Origin: Hyphomicrobiales bacterium
GTDB lineage: Bacteria > Pseudomonadota > Alphaproteobacteria > Rhizobiales > Rhizobiaceae
Direction of reading: 5' to 3'
DNA length: 64,000 nt
Assembly: GCA_900466475.1 (NCBI GenBank)
Contig: UBMI01000003.1
Coordinates: forward strand, 372,001 to 436,000
This document shows positions 1 to 9,362 of the stretch, one piece after another. The notes beneath the pieces were generated by a model. It searched no databases, was not told the DNA's origin, and saw only the letters and a list, made by a program, of their open reading frames with translations. Both the position numbers and the translations under genes were made by a program. Position 1 is the stretch's first letter; the number at the start of each line of letters is the position of its first letter.

Positions 1-48
1 GTCATTATCTCTCAACCTCTAAGTGCCACGCACGAGACCGTGGGCTGA

Positions 49-402
49 AAACACCGCTTACCCAGAATCCGCGCTGTCTTCGCCATTGCTCCAGGCCGCT
101 CTGTCTTGGGTCTTTCGCGTGAAAGTCTTCAAGCGATAGACCGACCAGTGTACCTGATAGGTGGCGACGTAGATAATGTCGCACCGCCCGAACAGTGCTG
201 CGAGTGGCTATCACAGAACATCCCTCGCTGTAGTTCTGAAATTCTAAGCGAAGGTGTTGGCCATTACACTTTCCTTCCAGAAGGATCGCCAATCGGCCGA
301 GAAGTCGCGCCGGAACTGTTTATCGATCAAGAAGGGCTAAGTAGAACTGTCGTCCATGATGATGTGGCAGCGAAAGCCGCGGAGTTTTTCGCCAAAGTGT
401 AA
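49..402 (+). pseudogene. Alpha/beta-hydrolase C-terminal remnant
   Basis: The frame from base 49 to the stop at 400-402 reads like the last third of a dienelactone-hydrolase-type alpha/beta hydrolase: an RAVFAIAPG strand, then DRPVYLIGGDVDNVAPP with the catalytic-Asp loop, and a late GVGHYTFL segment carrying the catalytic His. An in-frame TGA at 46-48 cuts it from any upstream coding sequence, and no nucleophile-elbow serine region is visible in the window. A TTG at 106 is the only start-like codon, but homology begins upstream of it. I infer a decayed gene; the missing N-terminus could lie outside the window with a frameshift. Confidence 0.55.
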
Positions 403-681
403 AAGGGGTGGCAGTTGCTGCGGCTGTGCCTTCACGGCCTCGCTTGCTATGTGACAACCGTCAGATGCGGCTGTCTGATCGACTTTCGGCAACTTCGCGT
501 TTGACCGGCCTCGGTACATTGAGCCGCCTCCATGCAAACGATGGTATACCTTCCGGCCAGATACAATCGTGTTACATTGGGAGGTCCGTGGAAGCCGCCG
601 AAGTAGTCGGCCTCCATCTGGATTGACTGACTCGTCCGCGTCGCGGTGAGCTGCATGCGGTCAAACATAGGTTGCCAACGA

Positions 682-1053
682 ATGTCCGGCTCCCGACCGA
701 AGATTGTTGCCATAGTCGATGACGACCGCAATCTTCGCACGGCGCTGCAGGATTTGCTCGAGAGTGCCGGACTGCGCGGTGAGGTTTACTCTTCAGCCGA
801 CGAATTCATCGTTCGAAAGGGCTATCTGACTTCCGATTTCGTATTAAGCGATTTGCGGATGCCGGGGATTTCCGGGATTGACCTTCTTCGGTGGCTTAGG
901 GACGAGGGCATCGACCAACCTGTCATCATAATGACATCCTATCCGGACGCGGATATAGCGGCGACCGCGATTCAGCAGGGGGCGTCAGCTTTCCTTAAAA
1001 AGCCCCTAGATAGCAGTGAATTGCTCAGTTTTCTTCGTGCTGATGAGCTATAG
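682..1053 (+). CDS. Single-domain response regulator (receiver only)
   Basis: A 123-residue receiver domain without an output domain. Visible residues are the acidic pocket IVDDD, phosphoacceptor D57 in VLSDLRMPG, T85 in IIMTSYPD and K107 in FLKKPLD. ATG at 682 is preferred over an upstream ATG at 646 because the domain starts a few residues later. It is closest in style to FixJ/NodW receivers and is followed 30 bases later by a full-length FixJ-type regulator. It probably acts as a phosphate sink or intermediate in the same relay, since it cannot bind DNA itself. Its partner kinase may be the PAS kinase at 3.8-5.3 kb (inference). Confidence 0.8.
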   Translation: MSGSRPKIVAIVDDDRNLRTALQDLLESAGLRGEVYSSADEFIVRKGYLTSDFVLSDLRMPGISGIDLLRWLRDEGIDQPVIIMTSYPDADIAATAIQQGASAFLKKPLDSSELLSFLRADEL

Positions 1054-1082
1054 GTCATGTGTTGATGCGCTACGAGACCACC

Positions 1083-1718
1083 ATGATCAAGTCCGACAGT
1101 CCGTCAGCATCGACGACAGTCCACGTCATCGATGATGACGCCAGGCTTCGCACATCAATTTTCGATTTGCTTGCATCGATCGGGCTGAACGCCACGGCCT
1201 ATGCAAGCGCGAATGAATTCATCACGCAGGCAGACATGTCCGGACCTGGATGCATTCTTCTGGACGTCCTGATGCCGGGAATGTCTGGTCTTGAACTCCA
1301 AGCCAAGTTGCTTGAACTTGGACAGCCATTGCCGATCATATTCATGACGGGCGACGCCCACGTCGAGACCAGTGTCTCCGCCATGAAGGCCGGAGCCTTC
1401 GACTTTATTTTGAAGCCGCTCAACATAGAAAAACTGGCGGAAGTCACCACCCTTGCATTTACCCGCAATGCGGAAATGCGTCGGAACCGTGCCGCGACGC
1501 TCGAGGCGCAGTCGGGGGTGCAGCGCCTGACTCCCCGCGAAGCCGAAGTCTTCGCGTACGTTTCGAAAGGCTGGTCCAATAAGCTGATCGCGCAGGAGAT
1601 GAACATCAGCCTGATTATGGTCAAGCTCCATCGCAGCCGAATGATGCACAAGCTGCAGGCGCGATCACTCGTTGATGTCGTGCACATCTTCGATGGTATC
1701 AACACGCGACCGACCTGA
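1083..1718 (+). CDS. FixJ/NarL-family response regulator
   Basis: A 211-residue two-domain transcription factor. The N-terminal receiver has the HVIDDDAR acidic pocket, phosphoacceptor D61 in ILLDVLMPG, T89 and K111 in FILKPLN. The C-terminal LuxR-type helix-turn-helix starts at LTPREAEVF and contains NKLIAQEMNIS and VKLHRSRMMHKL. ATG 1083 (MIKSD) is chosen over 1059 because the receiver fold begins shortly after it. It resembles FixJ and NodW, which answer PAS-sensor kinases. It lies between two other receiver proteins and near a PAS histidine kinase, so a common signalling group is likely. Target genes cannot be told from the sequence. Confidence 0.88.
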   Translation: MIKSDSPSASTTVHVIDDDARLRTSIFDLLASIGLNATAYASANEFITQADMSGPGCILLDVLMPGMSGLELQAKLLELGQPLPIIFMTGDAHVETSVSAMKAGAFDFILKPLNIEKLAEVTTLAFTRNAEMRRNRAATLEAQSGVQRLTPREAEVFAYVSKGWSNKLIAQEMNISLIMVKLHRSRMMHKLQARSLVDVVHIFDGINTRPT

Positions 1719-1858
1719 ACGCGTAGACCTCGCCAAAACGGGTCAACCACCTCCGACAAACGAAGGTATATAATCCGGCTGGGTTCGGATCGTGCTAGAG
1801 TAGGACGATCAGGTCGTCACATATCGGATTTGGCAAACCCGGTCGCGTCGGAGGCGGG

Positions 1859-2500
1859 ATGATGGCAGCTTTAGAGTGCAGGGCGGGATCGTGCGCAGAA
1901 CCCATCGTCTACGTCGTAGATGACGACAGGCGAATGAGGGAGTCACTGCTCGACCTTCTCGCCGCCGCGAATAGAGAGGCATTTGCATTCGCCAGTGGAA
2001 GTGAGTTCCTTAGAGCGGCCGACAAGAGCCGGCCAGGATGCGTCGTTATCGACCTTCAAATGCCTGACGGTAGCGGCCTCGAAGTGCAAGACAAGCTCTT
2101 GACGCTGGGATGTCCCATGCCCCTCATATTCTTGACGGGGCATGCCGATGTGCCTTCCAGCGTTACTGCGTTGAAGGCTGGGGCGTCGGATTTCATACTA
2201 AAGCCGTTCGCCGCCGAGATTTTACTCAAGGCGGTGAATATGGCAATTCAGCGAGATGCGGAGCGTCGCCAGATGATGGACGAGCGCGACCGCGTGCGCG
2301 CCCTTGCAGATACGTTGACGCAACGGGAGCGGGAGGTAATGTGGCTCGTCGCCAGCGGCCTTATGAACAAGCAAGTGGCCTACGAGCTCGGAATCTGTGA
2401 AATGACGGTCAAGCTTCACAGAATGAACGTCATGCGGAAGATGGAGTGCCGATCCCTCGCTGATCTCGTTCGCATCGTTGAAAAGCTTCGTGCGGTATAG
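1859..2500 (+). CDS. FixJ/NarL-family response regulator (second copy)
   Basis: 213 residues: a receiver with YVVDDDRRM, phosphoacceptor D65 in VVIDLQMPDG, the LTGHADVPSSV switch region and K in FILKPF, then a LuxR-type helix-turn-helix beginning LTQREREVMWLV with NKQVAYELGICE and VKLHRMNVMRKM. It is clearly paralogous to the protein encoded at 1083-1718 (same FILKP, MTVKLHR and SLxDxVxI blocks), so the pair arose by duplication. It precedes an MFS carrier gene by 85 bases on the same strand. This makes co-regulation or control of the carrier plausible, but that is inference. Confidence 0.88.
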   Translation: MMAALECRAGSCAEPIVYVVDDDRRMRESLLDLLAAANREAFAFASGSEFLRAADKSRPGCVVIDLQMPDGSGLEVQDKLLTLGCPMPLIFLTGHADVPSSVTALKAGASDFILKPFAAEILLKAVNMAIQRDAERRQMMDERDRVRALADTLTQREREVMWLVASGLMNKQVAYELGICEMTVKLHRMNVMRKMECRSLADLVRIVEKLRAV

Positions 2501-2585
2501 CGTTCGCATGTATCCCGATATTTACGTGATCGTAACGAGGGCGTAGGTTGCCGACCGTCAGGTTGAGGCGGTCGGAACGGCCATC

Positions 2586-3767
2586 ATGGGCGATATTTCA
2601 GGAAGTGCAGTCGCACCTCGCGATTCAACATCTCTCGTTATCGGCGCAACGGCCGCTCAGATCATCGGCGGGCTTGTCCCTCAGATGTCGCCTTTTGTTA
2701 TCGCAGGCTTGATCGATGGTCTTTCTCTGTCCGAACGAGACGCCGGTTTGGTCGCCTCGGTCGAGATGCTGTCTCTCGCGGCTACCGCAATTCTCGTCGC
2801 GCCGTTTTTGTCGCGTTTCTCCTTCAGGCCTTTAAGCCTTTTTGCGATCGTCATCACCCTGGCTGCACAGAGCTCATCCATTTTCGCCGACGAATGGAAT
2901 TCGCTCGTGCTTCTGCGAGCTTTGGCCGGCCTCGGGGAAGGAACCCTGTATGCGATGTCGCTCGGCATAGTCGCCTCCCATTGCCTCAATCCGGAAAGGA
3001 TTTTCGGTTATTTCCAGCTCGTATGGGCAATCGGCAGCGTCGCGCTCTTCAGCGCGGGCGGTGAAATCACGGAAGCCTTTGCCCACAGGGGTATTTTTAC
3101 GCTCCTTGTCGGCATGTCCTTGGCGCTCGCGCCGCTTGTTTTTCTCGCTCCCAATGTCCGTGCGGTGAACGCCAAAACTGGTGCCGCAGCGGTCTCATTT
3201 CTGGGTATCTTGCTGTTCGGTGCAATAGTTCTCTACGTGGCCGTTTCGGCCGGCCTGTTTGCCTTCAGCGGCCCGATAGGCGAGCGGGCTGGTCTTAACA
3301 CCAGCATGGTCGGATACATACTTACTGCCTCCACCATGATTGGTCTGGTGGGGGCAGGGGCAGCTACAGCGCTCAACGTCCGCTTCGGTCGAGTGCTACC
3401 CATCACGGGATTTTGTCTAGGTTACATCCTCGTCGTGCTGATGCTTTGCCTCTGGCACGATCCGGTGGCATACTCTGCCGCCGTGATTGGATCGGCCGTC
3501 CTTTACTACTTTTCGCTTCCGTATCTTTTTGGCCTGGCGGCCGCACTTGATCAGACAGGACGTTGGGCGGCGGTGGCAGGCTCTGCGAATCTCTTCGGCT
3601 TTGCTGTCGGCCCTGTTTTTGCGGGTGCTGTGATCGGGGCTTCTGGCTACGTCAGCCTGGCCGTCATTTCCTGCGCGATGATCGCCGCGGCCTGGCTGCT
3701 GGCCATCTATATAATAAGCCGTGGGTTCAATGGCCGAAGTTTTTCGAAGCGCCTGCCGACCGCCTAG
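2586..3767 (+). CDS. MFS transporter
   Basis: A 393-residue polytopic membrane protein with about 12 hydrophobic segments in the major facilitator pattern. A short cytoplasmic N-terminus precedes the first helix (IGATAAQIIGGLVPQM), and LVLLRALAGLGEGTLYAM resembles the conserved fourth-helix region. The substrate cannot be assigned. ATG 2586 follows a weak ribosome site. It sits directly after the second FixJ-type regulator. Its stop codon overlaps, through a shared CTAG, the stop of the convergent histidine kinase gene on the other strand. Confidence 0.8.
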   Translation: MGDISGSAVAPRDSTSLVIGATAAQIIGGLVPQMSPFVIAGLIDGLSLSERDAGLVASVEMLSLAATAILVAPFLSRFSFRPLSLFAIVITLAAQSSSIFADEWNSLVLLRALAGLGEGTLYAMSLGIVASHCLNPERIFGYFQLVWAIGSVALFSAGGEITEAFAHRGIFTLLVGMSLALAPLVFLAPNVRAVNAKTGAAAVSFLGILLFGAIVLYVAVSAGLFAFSGPIGERAGLNTSMVGYILTASTMIGLVGAGAATALNVRFGRVLPITGFCLGYILVVLMLCLWHDPVAYSAAVIGSAVLYYFSLPYLFGLAAALDQTGRWAAVAGSANLFGFAVGPVFAGAVIGASGYVSLAVISCAMIAAAWLLAIYIISRGFNGRSFSKRLPTA

Positions 3768-5296
3768 ACGGACTGCCTAGCCGGCCTATCAATTGGCAAA
3801 GTGAACGCGACTGTGGCTCCTGCGGTCTCGTTATTCGTTACCCAGAGACGCCCACCGTGGGCCTCCACAATCGAGCGGCAAATCGGTAGACCCATTCCCA
3901 TCCCGGTGCTTTTTGTCGTGAAGAACGGTTCAAAGACTCGATCGGGATCGCTGAAGCCGCTGCCAGCATCCTGAATCGAAACGCGGACGGCAGCCTCACC
4001 CTCTCGGCCGGATGTTATTCTTAGCAGGCGCACGGGATTCGTGATGTCCATTGCCTGTAGCCCGTTCCGGATCAGGTTTACCAAGGCCTGCTGCACCTGT
4101 ATGCGGTCGAGGAGGATCGGCGGAAGGTTTGGGCCGAGTTCTGTTTCGATACTGGTGGTCGTCGCAGCGATTTCGTCAGACATGAGGCTCAAGACCTCGT
4201 CGATCAGATGATTCATGTCCTCAGCTGTTCGCTCCTGCGGCTTGTGCTGGAACAGCGCGCGAATTCGACCGATGACGTTGGCGACTGCTAAGACATCTTC
4301 GGTGATCCGCCCGGCGGCAAGCTTGGCTCGTTCGACATTGGGCGGATCGGCTGATAGCCACCGCGAGCACGCGGACGAGTCCGCGGCTATCGCAGCAAGC
4401 GGCTGATTGATTTCATGTGCGATCGATGCCGAAAGCTGCGATAAATTGGCGGCTTGCGTGGCCTGGGCTAGTTTTGCCGCGGAGCGCCGCAGCGCCGCCG
4501 TGGCTTGAACCTGATCCTCTATATCGTGACAGAGGCCGAACCACTGGACGATGTCACCTTCTTGATCCCGCAATGGCTCCGCTCTTCCGGACATCCACCG
4601 ATATGCCCCGTCATTGCGGAGCAGTCGATACCTCATCGAAAATCGATCGCCAGTGGCAAGGCACCGGGTAAGCTCGGCACCCACGGCCTCCGCGTCATCG
4701 GGATGAAATATCGTCTCCATCACGGACTCGAGAGAGCTCTCGTTGGCTACGTCAAGGCCAAGGAAGTCGGCCATTCGTTTGTTGACGAGCGTCGTGGTCC
4801 CATCGGGCGTCAATCGCCAGAGGTGACTGGGAACCATGTCGACGAGCAGTGAAAGCTCGACCGTGCGCTTCCTTAATTCATCCTCGGCAGCCTTCTGATC
4901 CTCAATATCGATATTCTGACCGTGCCATGCGACAATCGAGCCAAGAGAGCCTCTTGACGGCCTTCCCATGGATCGGAACCAACGATACTCGCCGATCGCG
5001 CCGAAAAAACGATGCTCGCTGTCGAAGTCGACACCCGTTTCAACGGAATGGTGCCATTTCACGATCATATTTTCGTAGTCATCTGGATGGACGCGTCCCG
5101 CCCACTCAAATGCTTCCCGTGATTCAAGCCCAAAGTAGGCGCTCATAGCGGGATTGATGTAGGTGAAACGGCCATCAGCGTCCGTCGACCACACATGGCC
5201 AGGCAACGCCTCCACGAGCTCGCGCGCCTGTTCCTCGGGGTCATCGTCGCCTGCTGAGTATGGACCAATCCTAGTCAGCGCCTCGTTCTCAGACAT
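3764..5296 (-). CDS. PAS-domain sensor histidine kinase (FixL-like)
   Basis: About 510 residues. Two PAS domains come first (about residues 25-140 and 155-265; GHVWSTDADGRFTYINPAM and SHLWRLTPDGTTTLVNKRM are their starts), followed by a HisKA dimerisation domain with AHEINQPL carrying the phosphorylated His, and a HATPase domain with N-box LVNLIRNGLQAM, G1 DAGSGF and G2 GMGMGLPICRSIVEAHGG. There are no transmembrane segments, so it is soluble. ATG 5296 has a strong GGAGGGG ribosome site; an in-frame ATG lies six codons upstream. The AHEINQPL type typically pairs with FixJ-family regulators, three of which lie just upstream on the other strand. The second PAS has no obvious haem-ligand signature, so the signal is unknown. 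Confidence 0.88.
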   Translation of the reverse strand: MSENEALTRIGPYSAGDDDPEEQARELVEALPGHVWSTDADGRFTYINPAMSAYFGLESREAFEWAGRVHPDDYENMIVKWHHSVETGVDFDSEHRFFGAIGEYRWFRSMGRPSRGSLGSIVAWHGQNIDIEDQKAAEDELRKRTVELSLLVDMVPSHLWRLTPDGTTTLVNKRMADFLGLDVANESSLESVMETIFHPDDAEAVGAELTRCLATGDRFSMRYRLLRNDGAYRWMSGRAEPLRDQEGDIVQWFGLCHDIEDQVQATAALRRSAAKLAQATQAANLSQLSASIAHEINQPLAAIAADSSACSRWLSADPPNVERAKLAAGRITEDVLAVANVIGRIRALFQHKPQERTAEDMNHLIDEVLSLMSDEIAATTTSIETELGPNLPPILLDRIQVQQALVNLIRNGLQAMDITNPVRLLRITSGREGEAAVRVSIQDAGSGFSDPDRVFEPFFTTKSTGMGMGLPICRSIVEAHGGRLWVTNNETAGATVAFTLPIDRPARQSV

Positions 5297-5858
5297 TGAC
5301 CCCTCCAGCCTCAAACCTGGAGAGCGGCCCTACAGGCGGCTCTTCGATCAGGGATTGTTGATGAAGGGCGCATTATACGCTGAAGGGCTTGATCTTCAAT
5401 CGGGCAACAGTGCGGCATCCATTGGCCGACGTTCCGGTTAACCGCCCCAGGCCACCTCAGCGGTGGTCGGTGCTCTTCCGCCGAAAAGTTGAGGAGACAC
5501 TAAACCTGAGTTTACTTGTTGGGAACTTGGCCCCGACGTACGAAGGATACCGGGCGGCAGCGCGGATACAACCGATATACGAGCGCAGATAGCTCCGACA
5601 AGCAGGTTTCCAACGGATACGAAGATGAACTCTACAGCTTCAGCACATCAGGCTTCGGGAAGCCGTCGAGTTCCCGCACTTGAGACCGGCGAATTCGAGG
5701 TCGGGGGCCTTTTGGCAGAAATCGCGACCGAGGTCTTCGGCCATTTCGCTGATGAGATCGGAGGAAACTTCCATCTTCACAGCGGTACCCGTGCGACCCT
5801 GCTGGTGCCGCTGTCGAGCAGCTCGCGGGAGCCCTGAGCCCCAAGCAAGGAGGATGTT
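5297..5858. other. Intergenic region with possible kinase remnant
   Basis: No convincing complete gene. On the + strand a frame at 5680-5837 ends in GGNFHLHSG...RATLLVPL, which resembles the last strand of a histidine-kinase ATPase domain and may be a decayed fragment. No start, ribosome site or N-terminal motifs support an intact gene. Confidence 0.3.
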
Positions 5859-6302
5859 ATGGAAGCGTCTAAGAAAATCGTGAACTTCGGGGTGCCTTGG
5901 GAGGCGGCTTATGGCTACTGTCAGGCCGTCCGGGTCAAGGATGTTGTTTATGTTTCCGGCCAACTCAGCCACGACAGAGACGGCACGCTCGTCGCACCGG
6001 CGGAACTCGATGCAGCCGGCCGTCCATCGAATTTCATGAACATGGAACCGCAGATGAGGCAAACTTACGCCAATGCTGCGGCGCTCCTGGCCCAGTTGGG
6101 AGCTACTCTCGACGACGTGGTCGAGGAGACATTATTCGTACTCGACGTCGATGCCGCCTTCGCGGTAGCCGGCAAAGTCCGAAAAGATTTCTACAAGACA
6201 GATTTGCCGGAGTGCGCGAGTAATTTGATTGGAGTTTCCCGGCTCGCTTTCCCCGAGCAACTCATCGAAATCACGTTTCGGGCGGTCCTCGCTTCCCAGT
6301 AG
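5859..6302 (+). CDS. RidA/YjgF-YER057c-UK114 family protein
   Basis: 147 residues with the Rid fold pattern: an early GVPWEAAYGYCQAVRVKDVVYVSGQ, the QTYANAAALLAQLGATLDDVV helix and the closing ASNLIGVSRLAFPEQLIEI strand. Typical RidA enamine deaminases carry a catalytic Arg in the RSxVxVxxLP motif; aligned on the RL pair, this protein has Ser there. It therefore belongs to a non-archetypal Rid subgroup, and deaminase activity should not be assumed. ATG 5859 follows an AAGGAGG ribosome site. It stands alone between the kinase region and the efflux genes. Confidence 0.8.
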   Translation: MEASKKIVNFGVPWEAAYGYCQAVRVKDVVYVSGQLSHDRDGTLVAPAELDAAGRPSNFMNMEPQMRQTYANAAALLAQLGATLDDVVEETLFVLDVDAAFAVAGKVRKDFYKTDLPECASNLIGVSRLAFPEQLIEITFRAVLASQ

Positions 6303-6460
6303 ATCGGGCCCTCGTGCGCAGCGTCCTAGATCGGAACATTCCGCTATGGAGGCGGCTGCCGCCTTACGGAAGACACTGCACGAATAGCCACGACGATGAA
6401 TGTCTTCCTGCTGTTGTTCGCGCACGTCTCGGAGAAGATGTCACCCGACACGGACTACTC

Positions 6461-8062
6461 TTAGTGCGCTCCGCCGGCGGACAAGCGACCTGGCTTCTTC
6501 AAAAGGAGCGACGCGACCAATGCGACGACAAGCGCCACTCCCATCAGGAAAAAAGTATCGCTGAACGCCATGATGTTGGCCTGCTTCCGAACACGGAAGG
6601 CGATCGCAACGATGGCCTTGTTCGTAGCGATGGCTTGGTCGCTTACACCGTGGCTCATGAAATACGCCACTAGCTTCGCAACCCGATCTCGGGAAATCTC
6701 GTCGAAAGCGCTGATCGAGTTGGTGAGGATGTTGGAGTGGAACTGCTCGCGCTTGGTCAGAAACGTCTGCAGCGACGCTATTCCCACCGCGCCTCCGAGG
6801 TTGCGCATCATGTTGAATAGCGATGACGCCGATCCGGCGTTCTGCTCCTCGATCCCAGCGGTAGCGACGGCGGATAACGGGGTGAACACGAGAGCCTGGC
6901 CGATGGCACGAACCACGTTCGGCCAGAAGAGCTGGTCGCTGCCGTAGTCCGCCGTCATGTAAACGTTCATGAAATTCGAGGCCGCAAACAGCGCGAAGCC
7001 GAAGACGATCAAAAGACGGATGTCGAAAATCTTCATCAGCCTTGGGACCAGGGGTATCAGCAGGAGTTGCGGGATGCCCGTCCACGCAAGCACTGCTCCA
7101 ATCTGCTGTGAGTTATAGCCCTGTACCCGGGATAGGTAGATAGGCAAGATAAAGGCTGATCCGAAGAGCGCCATACCCAGCAAAAAATTTGCGACGATCC
7201 CGAAACCGAAGTTTCGTCTTCCGAGCAGTCGTAAATTGAGGAGAGGGTGTTGGCTTCTGAATTCAATCACGAGGAACAGGGTCAGCGCGATTCCTGCAAG
7301 CAGTGACAGACGCACGATAAAGTCCGAGCCGAACCAATCCTCCTTGTTTCCTTCTTCTAGGACAGTCTGCAGAGCGGCAAGGCCAACCGCCATAGTGACG
7401 ATACCGAGCCAATCTCCCTTCGCCAGCAGACCGAGGTCCATGGATGCACGATCGAGCGATGCCCACAGCATGACGACCATAATCGCTCCGGGGACGAGGT
7501 TGACGTAGAAGATGAATTCCCAGCCGTAGTTCTCGGTGAGGTAACCGCCGATCGTCGGCCCTATTGCAGGTGCAAACGTGGCTGAAAGAGCGAAAAGTGC
7601 GAGACCAGTCGGCTGTTTCTGCTTTGGAAGAAGCGTAATTATTATGGTGAAAGCCATCGGGATGAGAGCCCCGCCGGAGAAGCCCTGGATGGCACGGAGC
7701 ACGATCATTTGCTGAAGGTTGGTCGCGAATGCACAAGCGACCGAAAAGGCGAGGAAGACGACCGCGCTGAAGATAAGGTAATTGCGCACGGAAAACACGC
7801 GGGCAAGCCAGGCGCTCAAGGGTATCACGACAATCTCGGCGATCAGATAGGAAGTGGATATCCATCCGCCATCATCTTTGCCCGCACCGATTGCGCCTTG
7901 GATGTCGGCCAGTGATGCGTTGACGATCTGAATGTTCAGGACGGCCATGAATGCGCCAAGGGTGGAGCCGACAACGGCACACCAGACCCGAAACATGCTT
8001 GCCGCTCGTTTCGACGTCGCAACATGGCGATTGCCGTTCGCGGATAGCACAAGACTAACCAT
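6461..8062 (-). CDS. DHA2-family MFS multidrug efflux permease (EmrB-like)
   Basis: 533 residues with about 14 hydrophobic segments, as expected for DHA2 drug:H+ antiporters. The first helix is AVLNIQIVNASLADIQ, followed by ISTSYLIAEIVVIPLSAWLAR and the motif C-like LSATFAPAIGPTIGGYLTE. It exports hydrophobic compounds across the inner membrane together with a periplasmic adaptor. The adaptor gene lies 47 bases upstream on the same strand, giving an emrAB-type operon. ATG 8062 has a GGAGAGG ribosome site. No outer-membrane TolC-like gene or local regulator is seen in the window. Confidence 0.88.
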   Translation of the reverse strand: MVSLVLSANGNRHVATSKRAASMFRVWCAVVGSTLGAFMAVLNIQIVNASLADIQGAIGAGKDDGGWISTSYLIAEIVVIPLSAWLARVFSVRNYLIFSAVVFLAFSVACAFATNLQQMIVLRAIQGFSGGALIPMAFTIIITLLPKQKQPTGLALFALSATFAPAIGPTIGGYLTENYGWEFIFYVNLVPGAIMVVMLWASLDRASMDLGLLAKGDWLGIVTMAVGLAALQTVLEEGNKEDWFGSDFIVRLSLLAGIALTLFLVIEFRSQHPLLNLRLLGRRNFGFGIVANFLLGMALFGSAFILPIYLSRVQGYNSQQIGAVLAWTGIPQLLLIPLVPRLMKIFDIRLLIVFGFALFAASNFMNVYMTADYGSDQLFWPNVVRAIGQALVFTPLSAVATAGIEEQNAGSASSLFNMMRNLGGAVGIASLQTFLTKREQFHSNILTNSISAFDEISRDRVAKLVAYFMSHGVSDQAIATNKAIVAIAFRVRKQANIMAFSDTFFLMGVALVVALVASLLLKKPGRLSAGGAH

Positions 8063-8109
8063 GACATGCCTCTCCGTAGCTACGAACTGTGGGTCGCTCT
8101 CGCAAATTC

Positions 8110-9276
8110 CTATGGTGCTTCCGGCCTGTAGGCGTCTTTCGTGTCTATCTGCGGCTCCACCGACATGCCTGATCGGAGCGTGGCAGACAGACGCTCGCTA
8201 TCGATAAGAATCTTGACAGGAATGCGCTGGACGATCTTCGTGAAATTGCCCGTCGCGTTGTCGGGTGGAAGCAGGGAAAACTCCAGGCCGCTGGCAGGGG
8301 AAATACTGTCTACGTGTCCCTTGATCTTCAGCTTGGGAAAGCTGTCCACCCTGATTTCGGCGCGTTGCCCAGGGTGCATGTGTGTGAGCTGGGTTTCCTT
8401 GAAATTTGCTAAGATGTAGACACCATGCAATGGGACGACCGCCATCAACTGAGTCCCCGACGTCACGAATTGCCCAACGCGTACCGATCGTGCGCCGACA
8501 GTGCCGTCGACGGCTGCGACGATCTTGGTATATGAGAGATTTATTGCCGCTTGATCGACCGCAGCCTTCGCCTTGTCACGTTGAGCAACCGCCTGATCAC
8601 GTTGCGTCCTAAGGACCTTAACCCTGCTCTGGGCGGAAACGAGAGCGGCCTGATCCCTATCGACCGCTGCAGAAGCTTGGTCCAGAATGGACTTGCTTTG
8701 CTCCGCGCGCGACAGGGTCCCCGATCCGTTCGAGTTTAACAGCGCATTCCTAGCGGCATCTCCCTTAGCAAAATTGTAAGAGGCTTTGGAAACGTCGACG
8801 GATGCCCTTGCCTGCTCGATAACGGAAGCTTGCAGCCCGATCTGGGCGTCCAGATTGGCAATCGCGGCTTCAGCGCCCTGCAAGTCGGCTTGCGCGGAGT
8901 TGCGGGCAATTTGAAAGTCCCGGTCGTCGATCGTGGCGAGGACTTGTCCGGCAGTAACGAAGTCGTTGTCGTCGACAAGGACGTCTTTGATGTAACCGCC
9001 TACCTTAGGCGCGATGGTGGTATAGTCCGCCTTCACATAGGCGTCATCCGTCGACTCTATGAACCGTCCCACCGTCCAATAATCGTAGCCGAAGTGAGCG
9101 GCATATCCCGCGGCCGCAATAGCAACGATCGTGTACGCGCTCATCTTGAGCAAAGATTTCGGCGATCTGGTCCGTACCTGCGGAAGGAGCTCCGCCGTTT
9201 CCGGCTCCGCGTCCGTCTTCTCTCGGTCTGGCTCCAAACTTTTGCCGAATGTTTCCTGTCTGGGCAATTCGACCAT
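8110..9276 (-). CDS. HlyD/EmrA-family membrane fusion protein
   Basis: 388 residues. A cytoplasmic tail of about 45 residues is followed by one transmembrane helix (AYTIVAIAAAGYAAHFGY), a biotinyl-lipoyl-like half (TDDAYVKADYTTIAPKV, GYIKDVLVDDNDFV), a long alpha-helical hairpin rich in Ala, Gln and Asp, and the second lipoyl half with VDGTVGARSVRVGQFV. This is the periplasmic adaptor of an EmrAB-type pump. It is the first gene of the pair and its downstream neighbour is the DHA2 permease. ATG 9276 has a GAGAGGA ribosome site. Confidence 0.88.
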   Translation of the reverse strand: MVELPRQETFGKSLEPDREKTDAEPETAELLPQVRTRSPKSLLKMSAYTIVAIAAAGYAAHFGYDYWTVGRFIESTDDAYVKADYTTIAPKVGGYIKDVLVDDNDFVTAGQVLATIDDRDFQIARNSAQADLQGAEAAIANLDAQIGLQASVIEQARASVDVSKASYNFAKGDAARNALLNSNGSGTLSRAEQSKSILDQASAAVDRDQAALVSAQSRVKVLRTQRDQAVAQRDKAKAAVDQAAINLSYTKIVAAVDGTVGARSVRVGQFVTSGTQLMAVVPLHGVYILANFKETQLTHMHPGQRAEIRVDSFPKLKIKGHVDSISPASGLEFSLLPPDNATGNFTKIVQRIPVKILIDSERLSATLRSGMSVEPQIDTKDAYRPEAP

Positions 9277-9362
9277 CGCCCTATCCTCTCAACAAGTGCG
9301 GTTAACAGGGGCGCTCGGCCGCCGCGCCAGTCCTACGCGCCCGGCGGCCGGTTTGTTTTGAC

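Noticed and set aside
5625..5837. Histidine-kinase-like tail on the + strand
   Set aside because: Only the last strand resembles a HATPase domain; no other motif and poor start context, so left as a possible remnant.
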